Assembly: GCA_937901145.1 (NCBI GenBank)
Contig: CALCHE010000197.1
Coordinates: 1-8,893, forward strand
Origin: an uncultured Clostridia bacterium
Lineage (GTDB): Bacteria > Bacillota > Clostridia > Oscillospirales > Acutalibacteraceae
Reading direction: 5' to 3'
DNA length: 8,893 nucleotides
The translations under genes and the position numbers were made by a program. Position 1 is the first letter of the stretch. Each line of letters opens with the position of its first letter. The notes beneath the pieces are model-generated. The model had not been told where the DNA came from and did not search any database. It saw only the letters and a program-made list of their open reading frames with translations. This document shows, piece after piece, positions 5,925 through 8,893 of the stretch.

Positions 5925-8893
5925 TTAAACTATACTTTTTATACCGGGAGTTTTGAGAATACCTGTGGTACGAAGAACATATTCATAACTCCAGTTGATT
6001 CCCTCGGTTCTCCAGGCACCGGGACCGTGCCATTTTTCATTCAGATTTACGAGATGAAGCGGGCCGAATGAGTTATAGCGGTGAGTGTAAAGCTTTAATC
6101 CGACCTCATGCTCTCCGTCGGGAACATTCTTTATTTCCAGAGTGTACGGCGGATAAATGATGTCACCCTTATATTCCCCGTCAACGCTGACTTCTATAAG
6201 CGCACCCATATAGTTGTTGGCGGTAACTGTAAGACTGCCGCTTTCGCTTTTGCTCTTAACCTTATATGTAATTGCACCAGAGAAAAACGGAAATCCCTGA
6301 TTAAGAAGAGAGCCAAATGCTATTTTTTCGGGAAGCTCAGTAACAACTGCAACGGAGCCCGCTACTCTTACACCGAAATCACCGAGAACAAACACATTTT
6401 CAAGACCTGCAGTTTCGCCGAAGGGAAGAGTTATTTCGAGTATATTCTCACCCTTAACGATATTACCCAGCTTCATTTTTCCGATCGAAATATCGACATA
6501 GAAGCCTTCCTCTTTTTCGGTAATCTTTTTACCGTTGAAGAAAATTTCGGCAACATCCGCATCTTCAAGAGCAAGAATTGCGCCCTCATAATCAATTTCA
6601 CTTGTAAAAGTAAATTTAAGTGTAGCTTTGTGATCCTTCGGACGATTTCCTAGAACCCAGGGCTGAACAACACGTCCGCCTCTTTTTATTAGTCCGAGAC
6701 GTTCTCTTATGAGGTTATCAAGACGGAGTACTTCTTCCCTCGGAGAATATTCAGTATCACCGTCTATTTTCCATTCAGCCGTATCGAGAACGAGAATATT
6801 TTTCTCGGAAAGCTCATAATCACACATTTCGCCGAGATTTTCAGCTGCTTTTTCAGGAATATACTGTACTGAAGTGCATTCACTCTTACCGTCGGTGAGT
6901 CTGAGAAGTATAGAATCATAACCGAAAATATGATAACGGATAACCGTTCTTCCCTCTGTGTATTCTGCTTTAACAGGATATATGTCTCCGTTTGCAGTAT
7001 CGTATATCTCGGCTGAAAATGTACCGTTCAGAATAATCTGAATATCCTTACCGGCGTCTATATGCTTATTATCAGGCTCTTTTGAGCAGCAAACGAAAAG
7101 CCATTTACAGTCATTATCTTCACGAAGCTGATAAATATAATTATCCGTAAGTCTTCCGTCAGCATATCTTACGGTGAGAGTTCTCACATCCTCGAGAGCA
7201 GTAAGAAGTGAAGCACGGGAAAAATCAACAGCTTTACTTTTTCCGAAAAGCTCTTTTGCACGTGTACAGGGTACCGCATCGACAAGGCATGGAGCATCGC
7301 CCATAAATATGAGCTTACCGCCCTTATCGCGGAACTTTTCTAACCTTTCTACGGTTGTTTTTCTTAAAGTTTCACAGCCGGGAACAATTATCGCATCATA
7401 CTCCATTTTTCCTACCTTAAGCGGAGCAGAACCCTCCTCGCAAAGAGAAGGCAGAAGCGATTCGGAAATGAAATCGAAATCTACACTACCCTCAAGAAGC
7501 CATCTGGTAACATTAAGGAATCTTTCATCCAGACTTTCTCTGAACAGTGCAGATTTATCATTTGGTCCCCAGTGAAGCCAGAAGCTTTCGACCGGGTGAA
7601 TGACACCGACCTTAACGACAGGCTTACCGCGTGTAAGTGCAGTATTGACTCTAGCAAAATGATCCTCTATTAGATTATATTTTTTATACCATGGTGACTG
7701 ATAGTGAATCGAGGCGGGATAATCGCGCTTTGCTTCACCCTTCATAGCATACCAGGACAGATGAGGCACACGGATGGTAACACCGAGACAGGCCTGCCAG
7801 TCACCCTGATGCTTATATGTTCTGAAATCGCAGTCCCAACCGGTTACACCGTAAAGCTCGGAAAGCATGCCCTCATATCCGTACTGATGGACGGCAGACT
7901 GTGCCTGCTTTGCAGTGGTAAACTCATGACGATTACACAGCATATCAATACCCGGCAGTCTGAAGCTTCTGTATGAACGCATAGCCTCACCGAGTGCCGC
8001 TGTCTGAGAATTAAGCGTAGGCTCCTCCATCATATGTCCTGTCAGGGCAATTCCGTTTTCGCTACACCAGTTACCTATTGTATCAGCGAAGGAACAGGTA
8101 AAAAGCTCCGCAATAAAATCGTGATATCTGTAGCGGTGTACAGAAGCCGCGGAACCGATCTTGTCCCAGAAAATTTCGGGAAGAGTATCAAAAAAATCTT
8201 CTCCGTACATTTCTTTATAAAGCTCCGCACCCTTATCAGTCCACGGCATAATGATATCCATTTTATCGTACGAATTATTTAGCAGCCGTTTTCTCGTAAA
8301 CTGGGGCTCATCGGTAAAGATAGCAGGAACAGTTTTATCGAATTCATCTCCCAGCTTATCTTTATATTTTTCGTGTGTAACCTCTATAAACTTTTCCACA
8401 GCCTCACGACTCAAAGTGTCAAGATATGTCTGACCGTTATACCAGCCCGAGGGATTTGACAGCTCAAGGAATGCGTACCATTTCGTGCCTTCAGCTTCAT
8501 CGCTCTCATTTATCCTCTTATAAGAGGAAAGGAAACCGTCACTGTCGAGAATAATATCATAGCAGGCTAAAGGATTTTCTTTTTTGTTCATCCAATAGTC
8601 ATTAATACCACTGTATTTTTTATCTTTGAAAGGAGTAAAGAAGAGACATCTGCTTCTGTATTTTTTGTCCTTTGTCACAAGTCCGCCTGCTGCACCCGAG
8701 GGCCATCTGTCCTCATCGTAAAGCCAGGCAAGCATATCCTCATTTTTAGCCTTGACCACAGTATCCTTCATAAGCTCCATATATTCCTCGCCGAGATACT
8801 CGTTTTCAAGACCTGTTCTTACATGAAGATGGAAACCTCCCAGACCCATTTCCTTGAATATATCAATCTGACGGCACAGCTCTTCTTTGGTAA
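5925..8893 (-). CDS. Large multidomain glycoside hydrolase, GH106-like (5' end beyond right edge)
   Basis: The frame is open to the right edge, so the Met at 8849 is internal; at least 988 residues are visible and perhaps a few tens are missing. The opening TKEELCRQIDIFKEMGLGG, HLHVRTGL, YLGEEY and especially WLYDEDRWPSGAAGG are hallmarks of the (beta/alpha)8 barrel of the GH106 alpha-L-rhamnosidase group and its uncharacterised relatives. Other family-like sites, counted from the internal Met: IFTDEPQF (177-184), TGHMMEEP (270-277), SELYGVTGWD (330-339), and HLSWYAMKGEAKRDYP (363-378). A Rossmann-like middle domain follows (YDAIIVPGCETLRK about 484-497, then GGKLIFMGDAP), then beta-sandwich modules with carbohydrate-binding character, ending GPLHLV and GPGAWRT. 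Acidic residues in those sites are candidate catalysts. It is first in the visible operon. GH106 itself is not certain, and substrate (rhamnoside or other) is not established. Whether it is secreted cannot be judged without the start. Confidence 0.85.
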   Translation of the reverse strand, partial: TKEELCRQIDIFKEMGLGGFHLHVRTGLENEYLGEEYMELMKDTVVKAKNEDMLAWLYDEDRWPSGAAGGLVTKDKKYRSRCLFFTPFKDKKYSGINDYWMNKKENPLACYDIILDSDGFLSSYKRINESDEAEGTKWYAFLELSNPSGWYNGQTYLDTLSREAVEKFIEVTHEKYKDKLGDEFDKTVPAIFTDEPQFTRKRLLNNSYDKMDIIMPWTDKGAELYKEMYGEDFFDTLPEIFWDKIGSAASVHRYRYHDFIAELFTCSFADTIGNWCSENGIALTGHMMEEPTLNSQTAALGEAMRSYRSFRLPGIDMLCNRHEFTTAKQAQSAVHQYGYEGMLSELYGVTGWDCDFRTYKHQGDWQACLGVTIRVPHLSWYAMKGEAKRDYPASIHYQSPWYKKYNLIEDHFARVNTALTRGKPVVKVGVIHPVESFWLHWGPNDKSALFRESLDERFLNVTRWLLEGSVDFDFISESLLPSLCEEGSAPLKVGKMEYDAIIVPGCETLRKTTVERLEKFRDKGGKLIFMGDAPCLVDAVPCTRAKELFGKSKAVDFSRASLLTALEDVRTLTVRYADGRLTDNYIYQLREDNDCKWLFVCCSKEPDNKHIDAGKDIQIILNGTFSAEIYDTANGDIYPVKAEYTEGRTVIRYHIFGYDSILLRLTDGKSECTSVQYIPEKAAENLGEMCDYELSEKNILVLDTAEWKIDGDTEYSPREEVLRLDNLIRERLGLIKRGGRVVQPWVLGNRPKDHKATLKFTFTSEIDYEGAILALEDADVAEIFFNGKKITEKEEGFYVDISIGKMKLGNIVKGENILEITLPFGETAGLENVFVLGDFGVRVAGSVAVVTELPEKIAFGSLLNQGFPFFSGAITYKVKSKSESGSLTVTANNYMGALIEVSVDGEYKGDIIYPPYTLEIKNVPDGEHEVGLKLYTHRYNSFGPLHLVNLNEKWHGPGAWRTEGINWSYEYVLRTTGILKTPGIKSIV

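Noticed and set aside
6108..6653. A 181-codon open frame on the plus strand.
   Set aside because: It lies wholly inside the glycosidase gene in antisense, has no ribosome site that stands out and no recognisable domain; it is a shadow of the real frame.
1..8893. Search for CRISPR repeats, tRNA or rRNA genes, transposases, phage or defence genes, and toxin-antitoxin pairs.
   Set aside because: No evenly spaced repeats, cloverleaf-like segments, rRNA-like stretches or matching protein motifs were seen by eye on either strand.

Overview
The window looks like a piece of a low-GC Gram-positive chromosome, most likely a gut-type Clostridia (Oscillospiraceae or Lachnospiraceae-like). The reasons are AT-rich spacers, GGAG-type ribosome binding sites, sigma-A-type promoters, Firmicutes-style hairpin/U-tract terminators, and the kinds of protein present. 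This is inference from style and content; no taxonomic marker is present. Every supported gene lies on the minus strand, so transcription runs from high to low coordinates.

Right part (8893 to about 1977), in transcription order: (1) the 3' part of a large glycoside hydrolase resembling the GH106 alpha-L-rhamnosidase group, whose 5' end is off the right edge; (2) an endonuclease/exonuclease/phosphatase (EEP) superfamily enzyme starting 18 bases later, whose N-terminus appears to be in a different frame from its body across a run of six A; (3) a 12-helix transporter of the GPH (MelB-like) sugar:cation symporter group; (4) a membrane-anchored calcineurin-like metallophosphoesterase. A strong bidirectional terminator closes the block, followed by a second hairpin with a U-tract. 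Together these look like a carbohydrate-use operon: a glycosidase frees sugar units, the symporter imports them, and two unrelated phosphoesterases, one probably cytoplasmic and one probably on the outer membrane face, suggest that the substrate or its products carry phosphate or phosphodiester groups. That last step is inference.

Left part (about 1913 to 1): a clear extended -10 promoter and a roughly 95-base structured leader precede a SpoU/TrmH-family RNA 2'-O-methyltransferase. It is followed, 21 bases on, by an XRE-type regulator with a membrane C-terminal half. A short hairpin terminator (or operator-like palindrome) follows the regulator, then a promoter and the start of a PAP2-like membrane phosphatase that runs off the left edge.

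No tRNA, rRNA, CRISPR array, insertion sequence or phage gene was seen. The points most worth checking are the frame break at the start of the EEP gene, the pairing of a glycosidase with two phosphoesterases, and the leader of the methyltransferase gene, which carries an AGGAGG with no well-spaced start codon.
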